Below, in pieces: positions 34,405-42,579 of a stretch of 64,000 nt of DNA (the first letter of the stretch is position 1; every line of letters starts with the position of its first letter). The notes beneath the pieces were generated by a model that saw nothing but the letters and a program-made list of their open reading frames with translations, was not told where the DNA came from and ran no database searches. The stretch is from Microbacterium hydrocarbonoxydans (lineage in GTDB: Bacteria > Actinomycetota > Actinomycetes > Actinomycetales > Microbacteriaceae), in assembly GCF_000956475.1 (NCBI RefSeq), contig NZ_JYJB01000008.1, positions 248,001-312,000 of the forward strand, given 5' to 3'. The translations under genes were made by a program, and so were the position numbers.

Positions 34405-35131
34405 ACGGGTCCCCCGGCTCGTCGATCGCCTCGACCGTGGTCGGGTCCACGTGCAGAGCTCCGTCGGCATCCGCCTTCACCGTGCCTGTGACCTTGACCC
34501 ACTGACCGGTCTTGTATTCGCCGGCGTCGATCGTCACCGGCACGTTCGCGGGCTGCGCGTCGATCACGCAGTGCGTGATCACGAGGCGGGTCAGGTCGAC
34601 CCCGTCCTTGCCCGGCGTGATGAAGCCGGTGAGCGTCACGGTCGTGCCGTCATACGACGCGGTGTTGGTGGCGGTGGCGAAGACGCTGGCCCAGTCGCCC
34701 ACGCCGAAGGTCGAGGTGTCGGCCTTGCCGAGCGTCACGTCGTCGGCGCCTGCGAACAGGGCCGTGGACTCCCCTGCCCGCGACATCGCGAGCTCGACCG
34801 ACAGAGATGCAGGCGGCAGCACGAGCGCGGCGACGACGACGCCCGAGGCGATCACGCCGCCGGCCACCGTCGCGGTGGTGCCGAGCCTCCCGGACTCGGC
34901 GTGCTCGTGCCCGTGATCGTGCCCCTCTTCGGCGCCCAGCGGCAGCGTGCACGACCAGATCGCTCCGATCAGCGTCACGACCGCCGCCGCGCACGCGAAC
35001 CAGACCGACTCGGGGCTGATGTAGAGCGTGAGCCTCCCCGTGACGCCGAGGCCGAGGGTGACGACGGAGAGGACGGTCGCGAGGCCGATGCCCAGCCAGC
35101 GGGAGCCGAGGGAACGCGTGCGCTCAGACAA
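34394..35131 (-). CDS. TIGR03943/DUF1980 family protein (YcgQ-like)
   Basis: The 245-residue protein has two N-terminal helices, a His-rich loop (EEGHDHGHEHAESG), another helix, and a C-terminal domain with VTLTGFITPGKDGVDLTRLV and ITHCVIDAQPANVPV. These fit the family that partners UPF0718 permeases. The start is a TTG at 35131 that overlaps the permease stop by eight bases; no better start exists. The His-rich loop and the Zur gene two positions upstream suggest a role in zinc. This is inferred from context. Confidence 0.82.
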   Translation of the reverse strand: MSERTRSLGSRWLGIGLATVLSVVTLGLGVTGRLTLYISPESVWFACAAAVVTLIGAIWSCTLPLGAEEGHDHGHEHAESGRLGTTATVAGGVIASGVVVAALVLPPASLSVELAMSRAGESTALFAGADDVTLGKADTSTFGVGDWASVFATATNTASYDGTTVTLTGFITPGKDGVDLTRLVITHCVIDAQPANVPVTIDAGEYKTGQWVKVTGTVKADADGALHVDPTTVEAIDEPGDPYEY

Positions 35132-36194
35132 AGACGTTCACCCCGATTCCGATCGCGAAGGCGGCGAGCACCACGACGCCCACGATGCTCGCGAGCACCC
35201 GGGTGGTGAACGTGGTGCGCATGAGGGCGAGCATCTTGACGTCGACCAGGGGACCGACCAGCAGGAAGGCCACCAGCGCGCCCGAGGAGAACGTCGAGGC
35301 GAATGACAGCGCGAAGAAGGCGTCGACGTTCGAGCAGATCGCGACCGTCATGGCGAGCGCCATCATGGCCACGATCGAGAGCACCGGGTTCGAGCCGATC
35401 GCGAGGAGCACGTCGCGCGGGATCAGCACCTGCACGGCGCCGGCGAGCGCCGAGCCGATCACGAGCGCAGGCATCACGGCGCGCAGCTCGACGAGGAACT
35501 GCGTGAGGCTGCGGCGCACGGGCGTGCCGGGCTCGTGGGTCACCCGCTCGCAGGTGTCGACGAAGCGCTGGGTGAGCAGGGCATCGGGCGAGGGATGCCG
35601 GCTGTAGATCCAGCCGATCAGGTTCGCGATCAGGTACCCGCCGACGAGGCGGGCGACGAGGATGCCGTCGTCGAAGCCGAAAGCCGCGTGAGTGGTGAGA
35701 ATGACGATCGGGTTGACGATGGGAGCCGCGATGAGGAACGTCAGGGCCTCGGCAGGAGCGAGGCCGCGCATCATCAGGCCACGGGCGAACGGCACGTTGC
35801 CGCACTCGCACACGGGGATCAGCATCCCGAGTAGCGACAGCACCGCACGGCGCGCCCACGCGCGTTTCGGCAGCCAGCGGTGGATCACATCGGCGGGCAG
35901 CCAGACCTGCACGACGATCGACAGCAGCACGCCCAGAACGACGAAGGGCAGCGCCTCGATCAGCACGCTCATCGCGAGGGTCAGCCCGTCCTGCGCGCGG
36001 TGCGGCAGGGATGCGGTGTAGAGCGTCGGGACGAAGCGGTCGATCAGGAAGAGCGCGGCGACGATGGCCGCCCCCAGGGCGACGCCGATCCACGGAGATC
36101 TGCGCGTCCGACCTCCCCCTTGGGTCCCCGAGCCTGTCGAAGGGTGCGAATGCCCGGCGTGCTCTTCGGCAGCCGTGCGCGTCGCAGATGTCAC
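35124..36194 (-). CDS. UPF0718/DUF318 family permease
   Basis: A 356-residue membrane protein with about ten helices. Motifs include LIPVCECGNVPFARGLMMRG (the family CxC segment), FLIAAPIVNPIVILTTHAAF and VAICSNVDAFFALSFASTFS. The GTG at 36194 overlaps the Zur stop by four bases. Residues near the N-terminus (HPSTGSGTQG) are encoded by a REP-like element, so this end is probably not functional. Relatives include ArsP and B. subtilis YcgR. Linked to Zur and the DUF1980 partner, it may move a metal or metal chelate. Confidence 0.86.
   Translation of the reverse strand: MTSATRTAAEEHAGHSHPSTGSGTQGGGRTRRSPWIGVALGAAIVAALFLIDRFVPTLYTASLPHRAQDGLTLAMSVLIEALPFVVLGVLLSIVVQVWLPADVIHRWLPKRAWARRAVLSLLGMLIPVCECGNVPFARGLMMRGLAPAEALTFLIAAPIVNPIVILTTHAAFGFDDGILVARLVGGYLIANLIGWIYSRHPSPDALLTQRFVDTCERVTHEPGTPVRRSLTQFLVELRAVMPALVIGSALAGAVQVLIPRDVLLAIGSNPVLSIVAMMALAMTVAICSNVDAFFALSFASTFSSGALVAFLLVGPLVDVKMLALMRTTFTTRVLASIVGVVVLAAFAIGIGVNVFV
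36122..36144 (-). repeat. REP-like element within the permease N-terminus
   Basis: This is the inverse of the element at 28181, with changes at two or three positions. It encodes the HPSTGSGTQG segment in the permease reading frame. Confidence 0.75.
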
Positions 36195-36622
36195 TCGCCC
36201 GGTTCCTGAGCCTGCCGGAGCTCCCCGGCTTCGCGCTTCGCGGTGCAGGCGGCGCACAGGCCGAAGATGTCGACCACGTGCGCGGCATCTGTGAATCCAT
36301 GCTGCGCCGCGGTGCGGTGCGCCCAATGCTCGACGTCTTTGGCCTCGATCTCGACGGTCAGACCGCAGGATCGGCAGATCAGGTGATGGTGATGTCCCTG
36401 GGTCGAGCAGGCGCGGTACAGCGCCTCTCCCTCGGGACTCTGCAGCGAGTCGGCGTCACCGGAGGCGGCGAGTCCCGCCAGCGCACGGTAGACCGTCGCG
36501 AGACCTATGCCCGTGTTGTCGTCGCGGAGGCCCGCGTGCAGGGTCTGTGCGCTCACGAATCCGCGCGCGTCGGCGAGCGCTTCGCGCACGCGCTCGCGCT
36601 GCCAGGTGTTCCGCTGAGCCAT
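36191..36622 (-). CDS. zur: Zinc uptake regulator, Fur family
   Basis: The 143-residue protein has the Fur winged helix (TWQRERVREALADARGFVSA and GIGLATVYRALAGLAASGDA) and the dimer domain with HHHHLICRSCG and FGLCAACTAK, which form the structural zinc site. Neighbouring zinc-uptake genes favour Zur over Fur. TAGACT lies six bases before the ATG, so its mRNA is probably leaderless. The last dozen residues (ELRQAQEPGE) come from a degenerate REP-like element. The next two genes overlap it in an operon. Confidence 0.9.
   Translation of the reverse strand: MAQRNTWQRERVREALADARGFVSAQTLHAGLRDDNTGIGLATVYRALAGLAASGDADSLQSPEGEALYRACSTQGHHHHLICRSCGLTVEIEAKDVEHWAHRTAAQHGFTDAAHVVDIFGLCAACTAKREAGELRQAQEPGE
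36201..36222 (-). repeat. Degenerate REP-like element in the 3' end of zur
   Basis: GGTTCCTGAGCCTGCCGGAG resembles the inverse of the 28181 element. It supplies the end of the Zur reading frame. Confidence 0.55.
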
Positions 36623-36668
36623 ACCCCGAGTCTAATCGCCGGGCTTCTCCGTGGGCTGGGAAGCCCGT

Positions 36669-36845
36669 TCAGTCCTTGCGGAGCACGTGGATGAGCTTCG
36701 GGTTGACGTAGAACGACACCTCGCCGGTCTCGACATCGACGCGCGCGGAGACCGCCATGCGCCTCGAAGAGAGAGGGCCTCCCGACGACACGGTCACCCT
36801 GTTTCCGACGGCGTGGACCTCGAGGTCTTCGATGTACTCGGCCAT
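36669..36845 (-). CDS. Small conserved-looking hypothetical protein
   Basis: A 58-residue protein (MAEYIEDLEVHAVGNRVTVS start) made mostly of beta-strand-like stretches, ending SFYVNPKLIHVLRKD. The ATG at 36845 is chosen because TATGGT lies seven bases upstream, in line with other leaderless genes here; a start at 36872 would add nine residues. I recognise no family. It sits alone between zur and the znu operon. Confidence 0.6.
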   Translation of the reverse strand: MAEYIEDLEVHAVGNRVTVSSGGPLSSRRMAVSARVDVETGEVSFYVNPKLIHVLRKD

Positions 36846-36882
36846 GGCGCACACCATACCCGGGTTCGACATCACGCGTTCT

Positions 36883-36960
36883 CGCCGAGCGGACCCCCGG
36901 TACTCGCCGGGAGGCCGTGCACTCGCCGGGAGGCCGTGCACTCGCCGGGAGCGCTCGGCG
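36883..36960. repeat. Palindrome with CGCCGAG ends enclosing a 19-bp tandem repeat
   Basis: CGCCGAGCG (36883-36891) is inverted as CGCTCGGCG (36952-36960). Inside, ACTCGCCGGGAGGCCGTGC occurs twice in full and once in part (36902-36953). The outer ends match the palindromes at 25444 and 55673. Confidence 0.8.
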
Positions 36961-36988
36961 GATGCTCCGCGTCTCCGCGACGCCCGGA

Positions 36989-37855
36989 TCAGTGCCGGCT
37001 GAGCCGCGTGACCCGCTCGCGGCGCGCGCCGATGACCCGGCAGACGAGGTAGATCACGAAGGAGATGGTCGTGATGTAGGGGCTCACAGGAAGGGTGCCC
37101 ATGATCGCGAGCAGGATGCCGCCCACGGCCGAGACGATCCCGAACACCGCGGCGAGAACGGGAACGGCGACAGGGCCGGTGGCCACCCTCAAGGCGGCGG
37201 CGGCGGGGGTCACGACCAGCGCCATCACGAGCAGCGCGCCGATGATGTGCACGGCGACGGCCACGACGAGCCCGAGCAGCAGCATGAAGGCGAACGAGAC
37301 GCCGACTACGGGGACGCCCCGCGCCGCGGCCGACTGCGGGTCGAGCGAATCGAAGCGCAGCGGACGCCAGATCAGCAGAAGTCCCACCAGCACGAGTCCG
37401 CAGATCCCGGCCAGCCAGCTCAACTGGGCCGACTGCACCGACACGATCTGCCCGGTGAGGAGGCTGAAGCGACCGGCCGCCCTGCCGTTGTAGAGAGACA
37501 GGAAAAGGATGCCCAGGCCCAGCCCGAAGGGCATCAGCACGCCGATGATCGAGTTCCGGTCCCGGGCGCGCGCGCCGAGCCAGCCGATGATCGCGGCGGC
37601 GAGCAGCGAGCCGACGAGCGATCCGGCGACCACGTCGACGCCGATCAGCAGAGCCGCCGCCGCACCGGCGAAGGAGAGCTCGCTGATGCCGTGCACGGCG
37701 AACGCCATGTCGCGCTGCATCACGAACAGGCCGATGAGCCCGCCGACCAGTCCGAGGATCGCGCCGGCCCAGACGGAATTCGAGACGAGGGCGAGGATGT
37801 CGCCGTACTGCGCGAGGCCGCCGAACATGGCGTCGCCGATGTCGTCGAGGTTCAC
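36989..37855 (-). CDS. znuB: Zinc/manganese ABC transporter permease
   Basis: The 288-residue protein has eight to nine helices of the ABC-3 family. DMAFAVHGISELSFAGAAAA and VHIIGALLVMALVVTPAAAA are the standard signatures. The GTG start overlaps the ATPase stop by four bases. It is the last gene of the binding protein-ATPase-permease operon. The Zur box at the operon promoter makes zinc the likely metal. Confidence 0.92.
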   Translation of the reverse strand: MNLDDIGDAMFGGLAQYGDILALVSNSVWAGAILGLVGGLIGLFVMQRDMAFAVHGISELSFAGAAAALLIGVDVVAGSLVGSLLAAAIIGWLGARARDRNSIIGVLMPFGLGLGILFLSLYNGRAAGRFSLLTGQIVSVQSAQLSWLAGICGLVLVGLLLIWRPLRFDSLDPQSAAARGVPVVGVSFAFMLLLGLVVAVAVHIIGALLVMALVVTPAAAALRVATGPVAVPVLAAVFGIVSAVGGILLAIMGTLPVSPYITTISFVIYLVCRVIGARRERVTRLSRH

Positions 37856-38679
37856 GCCTCGTCTCCTTCCTGATCGTGGTGGTGATGAGCGGTCTGCTCG
37901 GCATCCGGCGCACCGACGACGACGAGCCGCCCGCCGGCTTCGAGAACGTAGACGGGCGCCCCGTACAGCTCGGACAGCACCTCTGTGGTCAGCACCTCGC
38001 GAGGCGTGCCGAGCGTGAACTGCCCGTTCGCGATGTACAGGATGCGGTCCACGATCTCGAGCACGGGGTTGACGTCATGCGTGACCAGCAGCACTCCCGC
38101 GCCCGTGCGGCGGTGCGCGTCGATCAGACCGACCACGGCCTGCTGATTCGCGAGGTCGAGACTCGTGAGCGGCTCGTCGCACAGCAGCAGCCGCGGGTTG
38201 CCTGCGAGGGCCTGGCCGACGCGGAGCCTCTGCTGCTCTCCCCCGGAGAGGATGCCGACGGGCTGGTCCGCGAACGCCCGAGCACCGACCGCGTCGATCA
38301 GCTCATCCGTGCGCGCCCGGTCTCCACGGCGGGGGAACGGAAGGCCGAAGCGATGCCCGTCGATGCCGAGCGACACCAGGTCGCGACCGCGCATCGACGT
38401 CTCGGCGGCCAGAGGCCGCGCCTGCGGGAGGTAGCCGATCCGCCGGTTGCCGTGACCGCGCACGGGCCGGCCCAGGGCGGTGATGCTCCCCGCGGAGAGC
38501 TGCTGCAGTCCGAGGATCGCCCGCAGCAGGGTGGTCTTGCCGGATCCGCTGGGGCCCAGCACGGCGACGAGTTCGCCGGGGGCGACGTCGAGATCCAGGC
38601 CCTGCCACAGCTCGCGGTCACCACGCCGTATCGCGGCGCCGCGGATCTGCAGCGGCGCCGCGTCGGAGGGAGAGGTCAC
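37852..38679 (-). CDS. znuC: Zinc ABC transporter ATP-binding protein
   Basis: The 275-residue ATPase shows Walker A GPSGSGKTTLL, signature LSGGEQQRLRVGQAL, Walker B RLLLCDEPLTSLD and the switch His in LLVTHDVNPVLE. The C-terminal 25 residues are His-rich (TAHHHHDQEGDEA), as in other zinc importers. The GTG start overlaps the binding-protein stop by four bases. It powers uptake through the neighbouring permease. Confidence 0.93.
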   Translation of the reverse strand: MTSPSDAAPLQIRGAAIRRGDRELWQGLDLDVAPGELVAVLGPSGSGKTTLLRAILGLQQLSAGSITALGRPVRGHGNRRIGYLPQARPLAAETSMRGRDLVSLGIDGHRFGLPFPRRGDRARTDELIDAVGARAFADQPVGILSGGEQQRLRVGQALAGNPRLLLCDEPLTSLDLANQQAVVGLIDAHRRTGAGVLLVTHDVNPVLEIVDRILYIANGQFTLGTPREVLTTEVLSELYGAPVYVLEAGGRLVVVGAPDAEQTAHHHHDQEGDEA

Positions 38680-39701
38680 TTGTCGAGATTACCCGCGAGA
38701 GTCGTGATGTTGTCCTGCATCCACGTGATGTACGTCTTGCCGTCGGGAACCAGCTCGGTGACCTCCTGCACGGCGGTGCCCGCATCCTTCGCCGCGTCGA
38801 TCACCTGGGTGGTCTCGGCGCCGCCGGTCTGGGCGTTGGCGAACAGCACCTTGACGTCGCCGGCCTTGATCAGATCGAGTGCGTCGAGCAGAGTGGCCGG
38901 CGGCACGTCCTGCCCCTCCTCGACGGCTTCGCTGAAGGCCTCGGGGGTGACGTTCACGAGGCCCGCGCTCTCGGCGAGGTACACCGGAACCGGCTCGGTG
39001 ACGAACACCTTGTCGCCCTCGTGAGCGCTCTTGATCGTCGCGAGCGAGTCCTCGAGGCCCGCGATGTCCTTCTGGAAGTCGGCGAGGTTCTGCTCGTAGT
39101 CGGCCTTGTTCGCCGAGTCGAGGTCGATCAGCTGCTCGGCGATCGCCTCGGCGACGTGCTCGATGGTGTGCGGGTCGTACCAGACGTGCTCGTTGAACCC
39201 CTCGATGTGGTCGTGACCCTCATGCGTGTCGGAGCCGTCCGCTTCGCCCTCATGCGTGTCGGAGCCGTCCGCTTCGGAGTCGTCGTGATCGTGGTCGTGC
39301 TCATGCCCGTCGTCCTCGACCTTGGTGCCGGGGTAGTCGTGCGAGTACTCCACGGCGGTCACGACCGCGGCATCCGAACCCGACGCATCGCGCAGCGACT
39401 CCATGTACGAGTCGTAGCCGCCGCCGTTCTCGACGATCAGCTTCGCCTTCTTGACCGTGAGCTGATCGGATGCCGACGCCTCGTACTCGTGCGGATCCTG
39501 AGACAGCGAGGAGATGATCGACGTCACATCGACGTGGTCGCCGCCGATGCGGCTCGCGATGTCGCCGTAGACGTTGGTCGAGGCGACCACGCTGAGGCCG
39601 TCGCCACCCTCTGTCGCCGCCGATCCGGACGTCGTCGAGCACCCCGCGAGGGCGAGAACGGCGACGGAGGCGAGCGCGAGGGAGGCGAGGGGCTTGTGCA
39701 T
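38676..39701 (-). CDS. znuA: Zinc ABC transporter substrate-binding lipoprotein
   Basis: A 341-residue cluster A-I (ZnuA/TroA) binding protein. The lipobox is LALAGC (Cys21). Metal ligands fit the family: DPHEYEAS, HVWYDPHTIEHV and the later Glu/Asp. The His/Asp-rich loop (about residues 132-165) includes HEHDHDHDDSE and two exact copies of EADGSDTHEG made by a 30-bp DNA duplication. The ATG at 39701 lies six bases after TAGAGT. The Zur box sits between -35 and -10, so the operon should be off when zinc is plentiful. Confidence 0.93.
   Translation of the reverse strand: MHKPLASLALASVAVLALAGCSTTSGSAATEGGDGLSVVASTNVYGDIASRIGGDHVDVTSIISSLSQDPHEYEASASDQLTVKKAKLIVENGGGYDSYMESLRDASGSDAAVVTAVEYSHDYPGTKVEDDGHEHDHDHDDSEADGSDTHEGEADGSDTHEGHDHIEGFNEHVWYDPHTIEHVAEAIAEQLIDLDSANKADYEQNLADFQKDIAGLEDSLATIKSAHEGDKVFVTEPVPVYLAESAGLVNVTPEAFSEAVEEGQDVPPATLLDALDLIKAGDVKVLFANAQTGGAETTQVIDAAKDAGTAVQEVTELVPDGKTYITWMQDNITTLAGNLDK
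39217..39276. repeat. Two exact 30-bp tandem copies within znuA
   Basis: Units 39217-39246 and 39247-39276 are identical. They encode two EADGSDTHEG copies in the metal-binding loop, so copy number can change without a frameshift. Confidence 0.95.
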
Positions 39702-39707
39702 GCCTCC

Positions 39708-39737
39708 ACTCTAAACGCTAATGAGAACCATTATCAA
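39708..39737 (-). promoter_or_regulatory. Promoter with Zur box for znuABC
   Basis: Minus-strand TTGATA (39732-39737) and TAGAGT (39708-39713) are 18 bp apart. TAATGAGAACCATTA (39719-39733), with perfect five-base arms, fills the spacer and matches Zur-type sites. The ATG follows the -10 after six bases. Confidence 0.78.
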
Positions 39738-39785
39738 CTTGAGTGGGAATGACGCTTCGGATGCCGGCCGCGCGGCGATCCGAAG

Positions 39786-39853
39786 CAGGGGCCGACACGC
39801 CACATCGGGGGACGAATCCCCCGAGACGTCCCCCGATGTGGCGTGTCTGCCCC
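39786..39853. terminator. Large perfect hairpin after the GH13 gene
   Basis: A 20-bp perfect stem (39794-39813 with 39828-39847; starts GACACGCCACATCGGGGGAC) closes on a 14-nt loop. Flanking GGGGC/GCCCC extend it with a one-base bulge. It lies 64 bp past the GH13 stop and before the znu promoter, so it may insulate the two operons. Confidence 0.6.
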
Positions 39854-39916
39854 GGAAATGTGATGCCGAGGCGGTGCGGCGGCGCGGTGCGGCGCCGCAC
39901 CGGTCCTCCGCTGGCG

Positions 39917-41602
39917 TCAGCCGAGCAGGCCGGGCGGGGCGATCCAGACCGTGCTGTCGCCGGGCAGCGCGCCATCGATCACCGGTCCGAGCACGACGTG
40001 CGCAGCATCCGCACCAAGGTCGAGGGGCTCCGAGCCGAAGTTCGTCACCACCTGCCATCCGTTCGGGCGGGCGAAGCGCAGCACGTCGGCGCGCCCCGTC
40101 TCGATCCACTCCAGCGCTTCGTCGGTCTGCAGCCGGTGACGAAGGCGCAGGGCCTCGCGATACAGCGACAGGGTCGAAGCCGGGTCGGCGGCCTCGACCT
40201 CGACCGCGTAGTCGGAGAACCAGGATGGCTGCGGCAGGTGCGCGTCTCCGGCGCCGAATCCGAACGACGAGCCGGATGCCGTCCACGGCAGCGGCACGCG
40301 GCATCCGTCCCGTCCGAGGCCGTCGAACTCGCCGCCGCGGAAGAACGCCGGATCCTGGCGCTGCTCGGGAGCGATCTCTGCGACCTCCTGCAGACCGAGC
40401 TCCTCGCCCTGGTACAGGTACGTGCTGCCGGGCAGCCCCAGCAGCAGCAGCGTCGCGGCGTGCGCGCGGCGCAGCCCGCGCACCATGTCGATGGCGTCGG
40501 TCGGTCCGCCTGCGGCCACCCACTCGGTGCCCTGCTTGACCGGGCGACCGTCGAGCGCCGGCAGCCCGTAGCGGGTGGCGTGGCGGGTGACGTCGTGGTT
40601 CGACAGCACCCAGGTCGTCGACGAGCCGCTCATCGCGGACTGCGCCAGGTTCTCGGCGATGATGCTGCGGAACTGCGTGGCGTCGAAGTCCGCGACCAGC
40701 AGGTCGAAGTTGAACGCCTGACCGAGCCCCTCGGCCGAGGCGTACCTCGCGCGACGCTCGGGCGTCGACACCCACGCCTCGGCGACGGCCGTGCGCGGGG
40801 GCTCGTACTCGTTGAACACCTTGCGCCACTCGGCGTAGATCTCGTGCACGTCGTCGCGGTCGATGAGCGGATGCTTGCCGTCCTGCGGAAGCCGCTCGAG
40901 CTCCGCGCGGCTCGGCAGCGGCTCGGCGAGGTCCTTGGTGAGCATGTGTGCGACGTCGATGCGGAAGCCGTCGACTCCGCGGTCCGACCAGAAGCGCAGG
41001 GTCTTCAGGAAGTCCTCCCGCACCTCGGGGTTGTCCCAGTTGAGGTCGGGCTGCTCCGGCGCGAAATTGTGGAAGTACCACTGGCCGTCCTCGACCTGCT
41101 GCCAGGCGGGGCCCCCGAACACCGATTCCCAGTCGGTCGGCGGCTCGGCGCCGTCGGGGCCCTTCCCCTCGCGGAAGATGTAGCGCTCGCGCGCGGCCGA
41201 GCCGCGCCCGGCTTCCAGCGCCTCCTGGAACCACTCGTGCAGGTCGGAGGTGTGGTTCGGCACGATGTCGACCACGACGCGGATGCCGCGGGCGTGGAGA
41301 GCTGCGACCATGGCGTCGAAGTCCTCGAGTGTGCCGAGGCGCGGGTCGACGTCGCGGTAGTCGGCGACGTCGTAGCCGCCGTCGGCGAGCGCCGAGGGGT
41401 AGAACGGGCTCAGCCAGACCGCGTCGATGCCCAGCTCGGCCAGGTAGTCGACGCGGGACAGGATGCCGGGGATGTCGCCGATCCCGTCACCGTTCGCGTC
41501 GGCGAAGCTCCGCGGGTAGATCTGGTAGACGGCGGCCTGGCGCCACCACGTGGCGTCGTCGGCGGCGGGGGCGCGGGTCTCGGCGAGAAGCGCATCGGTC
41601 AT
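39917..41602 (-). CDS. Alpha-glucosidase/oligo-1,6-glucosidase, GH13
   Basis: The 561-residue enzyme is a cytoplasmic alpha-amylase-family hydrolase. AVYQIYPRSFADANGDGIGD opens the barrel, VDIVPNHTSD is region I, GFRIDVAHM holds the nucleophile Asp, the Glu lies in VAEAWV, and VLSNHDVTRH is region IV. The ATG at 41602 follows GGGGTGA-like bases. It is the last gene of an operon with a sugar importer. It should split imported alpha-glucosides such as isomaltose, maltose or sucrose; the sequence does not fix which. Confidence 0.92.
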   Translation of the reverse strand: MTDALLAETRAPAADDATWWRQAAVYQIYPRSFADANGDGIGDIPGILSRVDYLAELGIDAVWLSPFYPSALADGGYDVADYRDVDPRLGTLEDFDAMVAALHARGIRVVVDIVPNHTSDLHEWFQEALEAGRGSAARERYIFREGKGPDGAEPPTDWESVFGGPAWQQVEDGQWYFHNFAPEQPDLNWDNPEVREDFLKTLRFWSDRGVDGFRIDVAHMLTKDLAEPLPSRAELERLPQDGKHPLIDRDDVHEIYAEWRKVFNEYEPPRTAVAEAWVSTPERRARYASAEGLGQAFNFDLLVADFDATQFRSIIAENLAQSAMSGSSTTWVLSNHDVTRHATRYGLPALDGRPVKQGTEWVAAGGPTDAIDMVRGLRRAHAATLLLLGLPGSTYLYQGEELGLQEVAEIAPEQRQDPAFFRGGEFDGLGRDGCRVPLPWTASGSSFGFGAGDAHLPQPSWFSDYAVEVEAADPASTLSLYREALRLRHRLQTDEALEWIETGRADVLRFARPNGWQVVTNFGSEPLDLGADAAHVVLGPVIDGALPGDSTVWIAPPGLLG

Positions 41603-41691
41603 GAGGGGTGAAGCTCCTTCGTGTGGTGGTGGTCGGGGCGGATGCCGGGCCCCGTCAGGACCCAGCATCCGATGTCATCGCGGTGATCTCA

Positions 41692-42579
41692 TCAGCCCTT
41701 GACAGCGCCCTGGGTGACGCCCTCCATGACCCAGCGCTGCGTGAACAGGTAGGCCACGATAGCCGGTGCCATCGCCATCAGGTACGAGGCGAACGAGACG
41801 TTGTAGTTGTTGCTGAACTGCGTCTGGAACAGGTTCTGTCGCACCGGCAGGGTCTGCAGGGCCGGGTCGGAGATGATCAGAGACGGCATCATGAAGTCGT
41901 TCCACGCGTACAGGAAGGCGAAGATGCCGACCGTGGCGCTCATCGGTCCGAGCAGCGGGAAGATGATGCGCCAGAAGGTCTGCCACGTGGTGGCCCCGTC
42001 GATGCGGGCGCTCTCCTCGAGCTCCAGCGGGATCGAGCGCAGGAACGCCGTGAACAGCAGCACGCTGAAGCTCAGCTGGAACATCGTGGCGAGGATGATG
42101 ACGCCTGCGGGGTTGTCGAGTCCTACGCGCCCGGTGAGCTGGATCTGCGGCAGCGCCACCACCGGGAACGGGACGAACATCGCCGCGAGCAGGTAGAAGA
42201 ACGACCAGCGGAAGAGCTTGCGATCCCAGTTGCGCACGATCGCGTAGGACGCGAACGCCGCGAGCACGATGGTCGCGATCACGGTGCCGGCGGTGACCAG
42301 CATCGAGATGCCGGCGCCCACCGGGAACTTCGTGAGCGTCCAGGCCTGCACGAAGCCGTCGATCGAGAAGGGCGCAGGCAGCGAGAACGCGTTGCCGTCG
42401 GCGACCTGCGCCGACGTCTTGAACGCCATCGAGATCGTGACGTAGAGCGGGAGCAGCACCGTGACGGCGCAGAGGATGAGGATGATCGTGCCCGACCAGT
42501 TCACCCGCTCCATCCGGATGCGGGGCTTGCGTCCGCGGGTCGTGAGGGCTTCGGTCGTGAGGAGTGTCTGCGTCGACAT
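41692..42579 (-). CDS. Sugar ABC transporter permease, MalG-like
   Basis: A 295-residue permease with six helices and the EAA loop ELEESARIDGATTWQTFWRI. The start shares one base with the stop of the partner permease (TGATG). It belongs to the alpha-glucoside uptake operon controlled from near 44.8 kb. The gap of 89 bp to the GH13 gene contains no gene. Confidence 0.92.
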   Translation of the reverse strand: MSTQTLLTTEALTTRGRKPRIRMERVNWSGTIILILCAVTVLLPLYVTISMAFKTSAQVADGNAFSLPAPFSIDGFVQAWTLTKFPVGAGISMLVTAGTVIATIVLAAFASYAIVRNWDRKLFRWSFFYLLAAMFVPFPVVALPQIQLTGRVGLDNPAGVIILATMFQLSFSVLLFTAFLRSIPLELEESARIDGATTWQTFWRIIFPLLGPMSATVGIFAFLYAWNDFMMPSLIISDPALQTLPVRQNLFQTQFSNNYNVSFASYLMAMAPAIVAYLFTQRWVMEGVTQGAVKG

